In this document: piece after piece, positions 19,229-31,392 of the stretch
How positions within the stretch are numbered: position 1 is the stretch's first letter
How the letters are laid out: each line of letters starts with the position of its first letter
Assembly (NCBI GenBank): GCA_000320545.1
Contig: ADNK01002810.1
Coordinates: 1-37,500 of the forward strand
DNA: 37,500 nt
Source: Bigelowiella natans CCMP2755
Lineage: Eukaryota; Cercozoa; Chlorarachniophyceae
Direction: 5' to 3'
Position numbers and translations under genes: made by a program
The notes under the pieces: model-generated
What the model was told of the DNA's origin: nothing
What the model saw: only the letters and a program-made list of their open reading frames with translations
Databases searched by the model: none

Positions 19229-19641
19229 GCGAGCATTCTAAGGATGATTGACTTGTAAACCTGGAATCGAAGCGTGAGCTGCGATACGTGACTGGCAAGG
19301 TGACATTGACGCCCAAGGAATTGCTACTTTCATTGGGATCGTTCTGTGCGAGATTAATTTCTTAGAAATTGCTGATTCTATCGTTTTCTTTCTCTCTACC
19401 ATACTCTCTCTTTCTATTTCTCTCTCTCTATCTCTCTCACTCACACAAACACACAGAGACTCAAAAATGTAAACACACACACACACAGACACACACACAT
19501 CCAAACACAAATACACACTCTTGGCGCATTCTATTGTTTAAAACTATAATTTATTATCTGTCATATTGTCCAAAATAGACATACGGTGGGAAGATTTTCC
19601 ATGCTCGGATCTAGTACGCGAAACAGCCAAAACAGCAGCAG
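17431..19641. other. intergenic, repeats only
   Basis: No exon was supported. At 17700-17825 there are dense GCTAGC/CTAGCTAG and CTAGAC palindromic words, including CTAGCTAGCTAG runs. A (GA)-rich stretch lies at 18245-18285. A 7-bp-arm hairpin (GATAATA/TATTATC) lies at 18545-18563. Long TA tracts lie at about 18740-18802 and 19195-19226, then CT and CA tracts near 19381-19515. The right end is the 3' flank of the transporter gene. Confidence 0.5.
18740..18802. repeat. (TA)n microsatellite
   Basis: A long TA/ATATGT tract in intergenic sequence, perfect for most of its length. Confidence 0.9.
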
Positions 19642-19831
19642 TCACACAAATGTAGAAGAAACGATGAGAAGTGCAAAAAAATAAAACCGCGCGAACACTA
19701 AAAATCCACCAAATCAAATGCCGCTGAATATGTTTACCAAAAGCAATGTCATCACAGTCCATGCTTTCGTACTCAACGATTCTGTGGTAACATAGACCAA
19801 ACAATTCTCTCAAGTACATACATACACGCGA

Positions 19832-19862
<31 letters not shown>

Positions 19863-21301
19863 CAAACACACATACACATGCACAAATACGCACTGTCACA
19901 CATCCTCGCACATTCCTATACATCCTAAAAATATGTATGCTGCACGCTCTGCAGGGCACAAGTACGATATCCTTGCAACTCTACAGTTAATCGCTATCTC
20001 CTCACTGTGCGGTGATAAGCACTAGGACAAGCCCGAGGCCAAGCATTCCAGGGTAGAAGATCATCTACAAAGACATACTCGGTCTACCACATATTGCCAT
20101 GTTGTATGTGTGCATTGTTGCTCTAACCATTCGGCAATGAACGCTTTACGTCAAACCAGATATAGTTTTCAGGTGAAAAATATACAAAAATTTTTATGCA
20201 TATATATATGTGTATATATGTATTTTATATATACATATATATGTTCTCCGTTAGCCCACGCACCATTGCCTCCTGCAGGCTCAGATAGCTCTCAGTCGTC
20301 AAGTAAGACACAGCCAAAACACCAAATCCCCCGATGTTTGCCGTGAGCAGATAGTGCAATGCTATGATACGAGACCGCGTTTTCGGAGTGGAGAGATCGA
20401 CGACAGAGGCCATAATTATTCCCTAATACATCATATTTGCTTTCGATTGAGCGAATCAGCCGTTTTAATTCGACTCGCAAACCGACAACAACGCCATACC
20501 AGCACATGCGACATGAAGGTCGATGGTAAAGAAAAGCATACCCAAAATCGTGGGTAGAATGTGCCTCTAGCTGTTGGCGAAATGGGGGAGATATTCGACG
20601 CGAAAAAATGCAATAAAATGCGATTTCGAGATCAATCTCGCCGAATAAACCGCAAACATGGAAACCCTCTCTCGGGAGTGCAAACAGTATCCTAAACAAT
20701 GCGACTCTCACCGGCCACATCTCTCCGGATATTTGCTGGAACAGAAAGCCTACACGTAACGTGACACACACACACACACACATCACACGCAAAATACAAC
20801 CACATCAAATACCGTTTGAGACAGGTATTTGTGTGTTTTAAGGAATGTGCGACGGGGGGGAAATGCAGCACAGACGTGCTGGCATGGAAATAAACGCCAA
20901 ATACCTAAAAAGGCCCACGGGACCGGGAGCAATAAAGTTGAGAACGCCTGGTTTATTATTCGTCACACACGGAATTCAATTTCCTATTAGCATTTCGAGC
21001 CGTCAATAAAAGGAAGAACGCGGAAGAAGCAAAAGGCATGGCTACCATCGTTGTTTCTTTCAAAACAACGAGGATATAGTTCGCGCCTTTCATGCGCGCC
21101 AGTAGATAGTTTTGTTTTGTGAAATCAGTCAAACAAACCAAAGGGAGTGATATCATCAGCGCCATCGCTAAGACTCGTAAGCGTCCTGCCTCAGTGCTAG
21201 GTGACATCATATGGTACGGATGAGAATTCTATGCGGTTACTGTGCGGCAGTGTGTGGTGGTAGGTAGAGGCATTAATATGATGGATATCAACATATACAA
21301 T

Positions 21302-21346
<45 letters not shown>

Positions 21347-21830
21347 AGAGAGAATTAGAGAGATATCAATCCTCTCTCATTAGCCCCTCTTACATGCACA
21401 TTTTCTATTGACTATTGCCGCACAACTACGAGGACTAGAAACGTCCCGCACAAGAAAATCTCGAAAAGGGCCTCAAATTAGACCGAAAGCATATTTGTAA
21501 TTCACGCATAGAAAAGAGGAAGTAATATACCATAAACTTCTTTTGTCTGCACTTAAATATGATCTCTCTCATCGGGGATGAAAAGATGAAATAAAAGTTA
21601 CCTTGCTACATCGGCTAATGCGCCACCTACAAATGACCCAATACACCCTCCTACTAAAGGCATCCTGTTGTTATGAGAACAAACATTTTATTAATGTGTA
21701 AGTGTGTGTGTGTGTGTGTGTGTGTGTTTATGCCTTTTCGTTTCTTCTGTGGAACTTCTAATCACGTCAATTCGTGTACAAAATGTAAAAACGAGAAAGA
21801 AGAAATGTGTGCATTAAAAAATATATATTA

Positions 21831-21866
<36 letters not shown>

Positions 21867-22678
21867 GATAATATGATTATACTATTCATCTCATACATAG
21901 AGTGCGAGAGAGAAAGAGGACAAACACAAATGTCTCTCTTGCAGGCATCGTATGCGCCTCCGTGACAAAACGTATCCAAAGCCGCAACAAACGAAAACCG
22001 AAAAATACTCGGTCAAGTTACCATGAAAACTCGAAAAGTATCTCAAACTCACTGCACTTTCGCACTCCGTTCACCCCAAAATACCTACGAAAAAGAGGGT
22101 CGGCAATTCTCTTCCAAAAAAAACAAACGCAGCAACGCCATCGCCGCGATGCTTGCAATCGCTACTACCCCCCATTCCTCGTATGGATGTAGTTGGCAAG
22201 CACAAGGCCCACAGCGTTCAAAACGCCTCCTGTCAGCCCCAGAATCATCAACCCAGGAGACGTGAAATAACTGTACATTGCCTGAGTTTCCCCGCCATCA
22301 AAACAACCAAAATATCAATGAGAAAATACGTACTGGACGCGTGCGAGTTGGCCGCGTGTCCACGCTCTCTATGGAACATATCTCGTCTTACGCATGCGAA
22401 TAAACCGTACCTCTCCAATGGATGGCGAACTTGCCACTTCAGATGTAGGCAACGGCCTTCGATGTTGGAAATCATTGATGAATAGTCATTGACTTGTTTG
22501 AAAGTACGGTTTCGCGTGTGAGAGTGTCGCGTCGTCGTAGTAAATCGTTGACTATGTGTGATTGAAAGGGGCAATGCAGTGGAGAGAGCGCAACTTAGAT
22601 CACCTTTTCAGAAGGCGCAACTGAGTTCTTACGATTCTCGATAAGCCTTTTAGCTTCACATCCGCCTTTGTATATAAT

Positions 22679-22747
<69 letters not shown>

Positions 22748-24535
22748 AATATGTGCATATGTAATGTGACTGTAAAAATTATGTATTTGCGTTTTGAATA
22801 TACACACATCGCCGTGTGGGTGAATCTTTAAAAGTGTGCCCTTCGTCCCAAGTGGGACTTTGCCCTTGTCCACTAGTTCTGCAAGTTTCGTAAAATTTAT
22901 GTGGAAGGAAAGCGGGGAGGGAGGGTGGAGGTGCGAAGAAAGCAAACGATTGATAAATATGTACATAAAACGAGCGATTACAAATTGGTATGGCTTGGGA
23001 CGAAATACGACGTAATATAAGTTCATCTTCGTCAACGCCATTGCATTCTTACAGTGGAAATTCAATATTTTCAAGTTCTAGATGACGAAAAGGGAGGGGA
23101 GTGGGGGAGGAATGGTGTTAGGGGCGCCGGGGTTGAGCTTCACTTACTTTGCTTTGATTTAGCAGAGCCATCAAATTCTTTTAATAATAGAACGCGAAGA
23201 TCCTCTGCGCTACCACTGCAAAACATGTCCATTTTCATTCTAAAGATCCTTACAAGCCAATTATGATTTTTACATGACTTCTTTCTATGCTTCGTTGGGG
23301 TGTCATACAAGAAGCATCATGCTTTGATCGCTTCCTCGCAAAGGCAAGACTTGAGCCTCATATACGACAAAAGCTCCGAATCTACTTCTTGCATTTTCTA
23401 TCTTCATTTCGTTTCAGGCTTTGCTATAACTCTCTCTTTCACAAGCGACGTCGTCTCTCCCTGTGCGAATGCACGTGTTCTCGTATGGGCATGTGTTAGG
23501 GTTTGTGTTTGTGTTTGCCTTTGTGCGTGTGTGTATGTGGGTGTGAGTCTGTCTTTACCCGTATACTTGCGAGTTGAAAAAGGAGTTCTGGAACTCATTC
23601 TTCCTCGTGGTGTTGGAACCCGCTGTGAAGTGCGTGTGTGATCCTGAATGGATGTTACTAGACACGGTCCCCTCTGCCACACCGCACAATCAAATACAGA
23701 AATATGAGTTATGAACAAACACATTGCATCAGGCGGATATGTTCGCTAGCCATTTCTCGATTGAGTGATCGCTCTTAAAAGCAAGCGTTTGCTCTAGGCA
23801 ATGGCTCGTCTTGCGAAAGGAAAGGTAGCGGCATCAGTCGTAACGAAGATGGATCGTATTATAGGTACTTCCGGAAGCTGACTTCGACTGCAACATGGAG
23901 GCCTTTGCTCTGATAAGAATTAACATTTACAACCTCACGATAGTACTGATGACGCTTCAAACAGAAAAAAATGAGACTGGGTGCGTTGATAGAACATCTC
24001 AGACGATTCCTTTTTTTCTTAGCTTTGTAGCATCAGTGCACACCGAAAATCCCACACCCTTTCCCCCCCTTCCTGATTTAAGGCAAACTCTGCTACAGGT
24101 GGTATTCGAAACAAAAACAGGGCCAAAAATCCATAGAATACTTACGCAACCAATGGCGTGTACAGCATGTGAATGAACTTCAGAACTTCATGAGAAATGC
24201 AAAAGGAAGTTAAGCTCTCGCATGTACTATTGCATACTCAATCGGTGAGAATCCTCCATCAGACAGAGAGTTTTCTTCGCTTTCAACTCGAATCACGCCC
24301 GTCATTGATGCTGATGCGAAGGAATGTATGGAAAAAGAAGAAAAGGCTATTAACAAGGGGATTATCGAGTGTATGTTTTCGTCAGTAAACGCAAGGTAAA
24401 AGATCAATAAACCGAGGTAAACCAAGAAAGTGCTCGATTTTGCATGTTCAGTGGCTAGCGCTTGCTGCGGAGTTTTTATTCAAAATCTACCAAGGTTGTT
24501 TCCGGACAAAAATCGATCGAGTCTGATCAAATGGA

Positions 24536-24586
<51 letters not shown>

Positions 24587-25149
24587 CACAGATATATACA
24601 AATATATTAATCAGGACACCGACGAATGCAGCGATAGCACCTAAATCATCGCCCGCTGAAAGACACGTTCATAAGCGAAATGTACAAAAACAAACTGCAT
24701 GTGCAGAACAAGGAAGTAGTTTTGGACAGCGGACATTGTAAGCTTTTTCTTCTCCTCCTTCGTTTGCGTCGCCGTGCTTGACTATCGGGGAGTAATTATC
24801 AAATAGTTGGAGGCACGATTAGGCAAAGGCACGTGTGTGAAGCGAGGAAGATGGACAGCGACATGAAATTTCTGCTTGTCGCATGTAGTCGCCTTTGCAG
24901 CCCTATTTGCTAGCAGTAGAGTCACAGCTTGGCTGTTTTCATTTTTTTTGCGGTTCTTGCGTTTGCTTACTTTGGTGTTGGTGTCCGAGTTTCGAGGGAC
25001 TACAACTGCATCGGTGGTGAACACGACCTAAATGGCCAGGGTTTGAGGAAGATTAGGAAGAGATGATGCCTCGATTGGGAGAGAATAGAGGGGAGAGGGG
25101 GGGAACGCGGGTGGAAGTCTCTGTTGGATACGAGTGAATGTATGTGTAC

Positions 25150-25184
<35 letters not shown>

Positions 25185-25684
25185 TGAGCTTGTTTGTGTG
25201 TATGTGTGTGTGTGTGTGTGTATGTGTGTGTGTTTGTGTTTGTGGCGTGCTTGTTATCGCGGGCATACGACAAACACAGAGAGAGAAAAACAGAGTAGAT
25301 TTCGTGGTAGTTATTAAATAATCCGTACTGCTGTCCCTGGCTTCAAAAGCCCCTTGACTGCATGAAACCCTTCCTCTCCTCCAATGCTACGGCACAAGGT
25401 AAAAGGAACCAAAGTGAATAATCGCCCTTGTCTTTTATTGTGTTAAGATGGAAGATCTGATTGATTTTGCCTGCCATTTGCAGCATTATCGTTTTCGAAT
25501 GAATGCTGTTCACAATTACCAGTATTGGCAAAATGTGCCGCTTTTCGGGTCATAGCTGTTGTGGAAGAAGGTGTCGCATGCACCTGTTTCATGCATTCAT
25601 TATCGAGTGAGCTTAGAAAATATTTAAAACAGAGAATTTAATTAGTGAATATATATATATATATATATATATACAGTTTATGTG

Positions 25685-25719
<35 letters not shown>

Positions 25720-26737
25720 TGTGTGTCTGTGTTCATACGCGCGCAAATCGCGCAGGGGAGTTTATACGTGTATCGATATGCAATCAGTCATGCTGCTATC
25801 TGCAAGAAGGACGCCATTAGGAAATACCTCGAATAGGCTCGTCCACTAGCAATATCAGGGCGAGCAGTATCTGCATTAGAGTATACAATTTGATGATTAT
25901 GCCTGCGAATGCACTAGTGTGCTTGCTCATGATGTGTCTGCGTGTGTGCGTGTGTGTGTGTGTACTCGGGGTGAAGAGAATAAGGGAGTATCTAGGAGAA
26001 AGGTGATATATGCGTGTGTGTGTGAGAGTGTGTGTACGCTCTGGAAAGTTATGCAAACTGATGATGAAAACAATGGCGGTAATGATGGTAATGATGGTGA
26101 TGATGAGGAGGTTAACGATACATGATGAAGAAGAAGCGCAGTGATGATGAAGATGCGCAGTGATTGATGAACTCTCAGTCGTATTTTACATTAAAATCAT
26201 GGTGATAGTGATAACGCGTGGTTTTTCGGTGATAAAGTCAGAGAACACACGGCCATAACAACGACAGGAATACGTGGACAGAATTACTATAATTCCGAAA
26301 ATCCCAGCAAGACAGTACGCGAAACGCCATCCTATCACAATCCAGCACATGCCACGATCAGCCCGGACTCATCAGCGATCAAAACAACTGCAAATCTGCC
26401 CTTTCTCAAAACCCATCTCCTCTAGCCTCCTATTAGTTTTTAACGTTCTGTACAATATCGGTTTCTCTAGGAAGGGAGTGCGGGGGGGAGGGGGAGGGAG
26501 GACTGTTCTACGCAATTCTTAGGTAAATACCGAAAGTGTACGTAATGACTGAGTATGGCCCAAGAGCAAGGCCGTATCTACATTTTGATTTTAGTGGGTT
26601 CGATGCGCATTTGGCGTTTGTTGGTTTCACGGGATGGGGGGAGAGAGAAGGGGGGGGAGCGACATTTAGTAGATAGTGGAGCTGACATCTTAAATTGGTT
26701 GCGAATTAAACGCATAGGGAGGGGATATATGCACACA

Positions 26738-26770
<33 letters not shown>

Positions 26771-27379
26771 CACAAAGGGTGAGAGAAGTCCATACAGTTA
26801 AGTCGCACATATCAAACCCAAACGGCATGTAGCTTCCATCGTTCTCATATTTTACAATTTACCCGAGATACACCCCCAGCGCGTACACGCCAAGAGCAAG
26901 TCCCCGCCTGATCATGATCCAACCATCATAACCAACACGAACAAGACCCAAACGAAGACATTTGCACTTCATGAAGCATAGAATAAACAAACTCAAGACG
27001 CTTTAGGCAAAAATGCGCATGGGCATGTACTACCTTTCTTCGACGAATAAGTCTGCAATAATAGACGTGCAATACGGATTGCAGGAGGCCTAACGAAGAA
27101 AACTCGGAATTACAATGACTTTTCGAAACTACTTGCTATTGCAATCGCCGATAGTGCTATCATCGTCATAGCACTTTGCTCGCTGCGTGACAATCGGCGC
27201 TATGGTTTTCCACGGCGAAACAGTTCTTATTTTCAATATTTTTTGGGTATTATATCTTGGGCTAAATTTTCGCGTGTGGTGGGATACCATTGCTATAGCG
27301 GATATAATCCTGATTAGATAAATCATGTAATTTAGTAGATGTACACACATGTACTTTATGTTTATGTATTCTCTCTCTC

Positions 27380-27422
<43 letters not shown>

Positions 27423-27943
27423 GTGTATGTGTGTGCGTGTGCTCTGTGTGTCACGCGTTGTTTCGTCATTGCACACCTGAGGATCACTACAGAGAATATC
27501 GTCCGAGACAGGCCCGTAGCAAACTGCGTAACAAGGGATTTTAAAACGCATTTAAAGTTGTTTGAACGCAATCCGCTGATAAAGGGGACAAATCGTCCCT
27601 TGTATTCCATATACCATCCAAAAATTTCGGGGGGGGGAATTATGGCAAAACTAAGATAACAAACCGTACCGTCGCTAACGACCACATCGTCAGGCCAACC
27701 TTTGATAAGGGGGGGGGGGGGGGGGAATAAATAACAATGCACATTTACAGGCTAGATCGAGTATGATGGCAATGTTTTCTCTTGCATTTGGATTCAGTTT
27801 CAACCGCTCATGATATGCGGTTCTAGTCTTGTTTTTGATGTGTGTGGGCATGCATTGATTCGTTGATTTCGCAGGTTTGTGCTCGTGCTCTCGTACCGCA
27901 ACTCGGAATACGCGATTAGCTGATCCTGAATCATGTATATAAT

Positions 27944-27981
<38 letters not shown>

Positions 27982-28673
27982 TATATATTATTTATATTAT
28001 ATGCTATATATATATTATTTATATATTTCTACTATATAAATATGTAATGCTCGCATACATATTTACACACTCTCTCTACACGTAACAGCGTTCCTTCGAT
28101 CTCGCCCCCCCCCCCCCCCTCTTCCCCCCATATGATATCGGGCAGCATCAGCAGATGATCCAAGCAGACATGGTACCGTTTTTATCCCCAAACGAAGTGA
28201 TGAGAACGCCAGATACAGAGTTTACTAGCTAAGGAATGGAATTCAAGGAAATATACGAATATTCATCTAAAATAATACCATCCTCTCATCGAAAACATAT
28301 GCATAATAGAAGCTGACGGCAGTTACAAGTGCATATGATCCGCATTGTGTACGAGCCCCCTCCCACCCTTCCTCCTCTCTCGCTTCCTTTCATCGCTGTC
28401 CTCTCCTCAAAACGAGAGAGGGTATGATCGTGCTGATACTGGTTTCATCATGGTCGTGATATGATTGTCATCGTCATTGCTGTTTATTCTTGTTGTTGTT
28501 GTTAATGTCATTACTACCGTGAAGAGTGGTCCGGCTAGCCAACCATAGTAGGCAGGTTTGACGTAAGGAGGGGTGGCGACATCCAGAACGAATCGACAAG
28601 ACTTTGCCCACATACAAGCACAGAGATTTCCAATGACTCACAGATGCATATTATATGATTTTTATATATACTT

Positions 28674-28741
<68 letters not shown>

Positions 28742-29053
28742 CCATTGTTATATGTACAGGATCGGTCTGTGCGTGTGTGTATTTGCGTGTGTTTATATAT
28801 ATTTCTCACAGGGGTATACGTATTCTCGGAAAAACAGCAATGAAAAGGCGTTTGAAGGAACCTGATCGCTACACGACACTAGCACCACGATTGCAAGGGC
28901 AAGGACACTCTGCTTGAAACTTTTCCGGGGAATCATTCCTTGAGCATTTTTGGTCGGGCAGGGGAGGGGTAAAGCAGGGGCGATGAGAAGGAGGATGATG
29001 ATAATGATAATGATGGTAGCGGTGATGTTAAAAGTCACCCTCTATAAGTATAC

Positions 29054-29108
<55 letters not shown>

Positions 29109-29876
29109 CGTGCTAAAAGAGTATTCTCCGATACTTACCAGGAAGACCTCCCCATAAGGCTGCAGATGCATTCATTCCTCGTGATTTGCGTCTCTGATAT
29201 GCACGTAGTTTGCCAATCGTCAGCGTGTAATACTAAACACACGACTTTCTCTGCGTGGCACTGCATACAAGCGGAATAGATTGAAAAGGCGTTATTTCAT
29301 GCGAGAAGACTCTGCTCCGCTAGTACCGTATCCCAAGAGTCCCACAAGTTGCCTTCTGCCGGCTGACATAAATATAGACCATACCTCAGTGACCTTCTAA
29401 GCTCAGAGCCAAGGCATTGCGATTGTGCTTGGCCATAGCACCAACAAAACACCTGGTTTTGGAGTCGCCCCGCGTCCTCTAGGAGAGACACGCACACACG
29501 CTCGACGGCGAAGGTAAACCTGCGAGCAAATCGAGCGTGAATAATAACTCAATCACATCGCCCCCTCCACCCCTCCAAGTCAGTGATAATGGCCAAGTTC
29601 TCCAAGGTTGGTAAATGGAAAGAGTAATGGGGCGAGCGTGGGTTGACTAAACATGCGTAACTACCGAATAACAGCTTCGGATTGAGGAAGTCCTTTGCAA
29701 ATAAAAAGAGAGTGTCATATTGCGGGAGAGAATGCGGGTATTGTTTTGCATTGAGATTGGAGACGAACACGAGTCAGGACGAGTGCAGTTGGCCCTTTCG
29801 TGGCGCGTAGCAAGTAGTGATTGTTTTTAATAGATAAACTACGAAGACTTCGGCTTTAAATCGAGACTTTATGTGG

Positions 29877-29924
<48 letters not shown>

Positions 29925-30141
29925 GTGTGTGTGTGATATGACCTCTAAGAGTTTTCCACGAAATCCAAACGTTCCTTACGACGCTGGTTATGGGTTGTTA
30001 TCAGGGACCGTCGTATTACTGGTTTTATTTGGCCACGTTCTTACCCCCCTCCATCCTCTCTTGCTCTATTTTCTATCTTGACTACTAAAACGCAATTTTG
30101 TTACCTGTCCGTCGGCTTTGGGCAAGAATCCTGATAAAACA

Positions 30142-30176
<35 letters not shown>

Positions 30177-30652
30177 GGATATACATATATGTACGTATGC
30201 AAACGTATATATTCATGTCTTCGAAACGACGCACATAGAACAAGTGTGACTCAAGCCGAGCTATCAATACCGGGGCATCTGAGTTGAGGGCTTGCTGGCG
30301 AAGGGCTGCAAGCCTACATCGCGTATCACTACACCACAATATTCAAACGTTAGGAGAGGAGGAGGCGGAGGAGGGGAGCTTTGTTTTTCGAGTGCCAAAA
30401 ATATATCGAATGCTTACAGACAAAAACTAGTCGGCAAATTACCGGGAGGCCAAGAGACATAGGCTGCTGTTGTATAATTTGTCCTAGTTTAGAAGGGGGG
30501 TCGGAGAGCGAATTAGTACAAGCTCGTCCTTCCTCATCTTCCTCTTAATCGTGGTTACGCATTTATTGGCTTTACACATGGATGAAACAGGTATTTTTTA
30601 CATTCGCCAACTCGAGGATAACGCTTACCGCTTCTTCAAACGTCAGAGGCAT
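19642..30652 (-). CDS. Spinster-like major facilitator transporter, about 32 exons
   Basis: Exons (transcript order): 30629-30652, 30443-30466, 30271-30305, 29453-29519, 29139-29159, 28862-28912, 28518-28601, 28177-28228, 27897-27925, 27670-27699, 27477-27523, 27288-27309, 27034-27089, 26863-26907, 26531-26577, 26288-26331, 25828-25870, 25359-25386, 24971-25005, 24228-24310, 24146-24177, 23869-23909, 22804-22878, 22411-22436, 22169-22281, 21602-21664, 20971-21196, 20483-20566, 20264-20422, 20006-20064, 19738-19781, 19642-19697. All are GT-AG and in phase, giving about 614 residues. Strong core: YYGWLAGPLFT, GLTMWSLAT, ASCNPYCTSIIADLF, ALGVYALGVYLG, GWRFAYCLAGIFGI, LLVDEPIRG, MPLVGGCIGSFVGGALAD, TPKTRSRIIALHYLL, FYPGMLGLGLVL. 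This is the 12-helix order of Spinster-type MFS carriers (lipid or organic solute export). Weak parts are the first five exons, the loop between helices 6 and 7 (25386-22411), the donor of exon 20971-21196, and the last exon. Confidence 0.82.
19830..19880. repeat. (CA)n in transporter intron
   Basis: A CA tract between transporter exons 20006-20064 and 19738-19781. Confidence 0.85.
21303..21344. repeat. (CA)(TA)n in transporter intron
   Basis: A TA tract with a short CA lead, between transporter exons 21602-21664 and 20971-21196. Confidence 0.9.
21702..21870. repeat. (GT)n and (TA)n tracts in transporter intron
   Basis: A GT tract at about 21702-21728 and a TA tract at about 21822-21866, both in the intron between exons 22169-22281 and 21602-21664. 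Confidence 0.88.
22681..22746. repeat. compound (TA)n(GT)n in transporter intron
   Basis: A TA tract directly followed by a GT tract, between exons 22804-22878 and 22411-22436. Confidence 0.9.
24541..24583. repeat. (CA)(TA)n in transporter intron
   Basis: A TA tract in the intron between exons 24971-25005 and 24228-24310. Confidence 0.9.
25148..25246. repeat. (GT)n in transporter intron
   Basis: An interrupted GT tract filling much of the intron between exons 25359-25386 and 24971-25005. Confidence 0.9.
25649..25730. repeat. compound (TA)n(GT)n in transporter intron
   Basis: TA then GT tracts between exons 25828-25870 and 25359-25386. The next intron upstream (25871-26287) carries its own GT tract near 25940-25965 and a GAT/GGT trinucleotide-rich stretch near 26060-26125. 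Confidence 0.88.
26731..26776. repeat. (CA)n in transporter intron
   Basis: A CA tract between exons 26863-26907 and 26531-26577. Confidence 0.9.
27371..27421. repeat. (CT)n in transporter intron
   Basis: A CT tract between exons 27477-27523 and 27288-27309. Read on the gene strand it is (GA)n. Confidence 0.9.
27948..28030. repeat. (TA)n-rich tract in transporter intron
   Basis: A TA tract with imperfect ATATATTAT continuation, between exons 28177-28228 and 27897-27925. A separate C-run lies at about 28106-28119. Confidence 0.85.
28678..28739. repeat. compound (CA)n(TA)n in transporter intron
   Basis: CA then TA tracts between exons 28862-28912 and 28518-28601. Confidence 0.9.
29056..29110. 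repeat. compound (TA)n(GT)n in transporter intron
   Basis: TA then GT tracts only about 30 bp from the exon at 29139-29159. Confidence 0.9.
29879..30172. repeat. two (TA)n tracts in transporter intron
   Basis: TA tracts at about 29879-29922 and 30144-30172, in the long intron between the tentative exons 30271-30305 and 29453-29519. Confidence 0.85.
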
Positions 30653-31140
30653 CTTTGACTTCCTCCCACCAGGCGTCTACGTCGCCATCTCTAGAGCATG
30701 GGGGGTAAGGCTCGGGCCCTGTATTTTTATTAGATTTTCGGAAAAATATTTATGATATTTAATCGTAATATTTCTGCATTATACCCGTCAGAAGAGTGTC
30801 GAGGTGCAAATTATGTACGACTTTTTTGCTTTTTTTTTTACATGAACTACCCCTGATACTACTAACAATTTCGTCCTTAATCGAGACTTTTAATTACACA
30901 ATTTCTCCAGGAAGGGATGGCCTTTTTAGCCTGCGACATATTTTTGGGTGAACTAGTGGCGCTGTTGAAACTACATGACGCATTGCTTTCATCTGATGCG
31001 ACTTGTGTGTGTCCGCTAGACATCTAGAAAAACGACAAACGTTTTGAATTTCTTCCCCAAAATGAGTCCTGCCTTTTGGCGCTTTGGGGGCCACATCTGG
31101 TGTCCCTTCGACTGACAAAGAAATCGACAGGGCTTTCCGT
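30653..31140. other. intergenic upstream of the transporter
   Basis: This should hold the transporter promoter if the first exon is correct. No other exon was recognised. The right end (from about 31020) begins to resemble the LINE-associated repeat that follows. Confidence 0.35.
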
Positions 31141-31392
31141 CGAACCATTGTCCTGCTTGACACTTTTGCTGCGGTTCGGCATCCAAGATGCCAGCTTCAG
31201 TTCCAACCAATTCACATCTCAACGGCACCATTGATCGGCATCCATGCCAATTTCAGGGGATGCGGCTGATTTTTTGTGTCTCTCACCAACAGGGTGCTGA
31301 CAAGTCCTTGCAACGAGTGTTGTTGAGGCTCTGCTGCGTGCAAATGCCTGTCTCCCATGTGGTTCTGGCGCATGCAGTTTTGATCAACGCTT
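31141..31392. repeat. direct repeat copy A flanking LINE fragment
   Basis: This sequence recurs in diverged form at 32660-33001. Shared blocks include ATTGTCCTGCTTGACA, then ACAAGTCCTTGCAACGA, TGTTGTTGAGGCTCTGCTGC and TTTGATCAACGCTTT. Copy B has about 90 bp more, including a local duplication of a CATGGCAACTTCATCCCTT block. The plus-strand translation is also conserved between the copies (TIVLLDTFAAVRH versus AIVLLDNFAAVRH), so the unit may once have been coding. Confidence 0.75.

Noticed and set aside
19544-19737. Read-through of the penultimate transporter exon to a stop at 19544 instead of splicing to 19697
   Set aside because: Possible, but the spliced version gives a phase-correct short terminal exon with a stop at 19642. 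The read-through tail looks like translated non-coding sequence. Kept only as an uncertainty.
24782-25024. An 80-residue minus-strand open frame
   Set aside because: Only its upstream end (24971-25005) has usable splice signals and fits the transporter phase. The rest has no motif and sits after a good donor.
25148-25273. Open frames of repeating TH or VC residues over microsatellites, here and at many other tracts
   Set aside because: They are translations of dinucleotide repeats, open in several frames and on both strands, with no other support.
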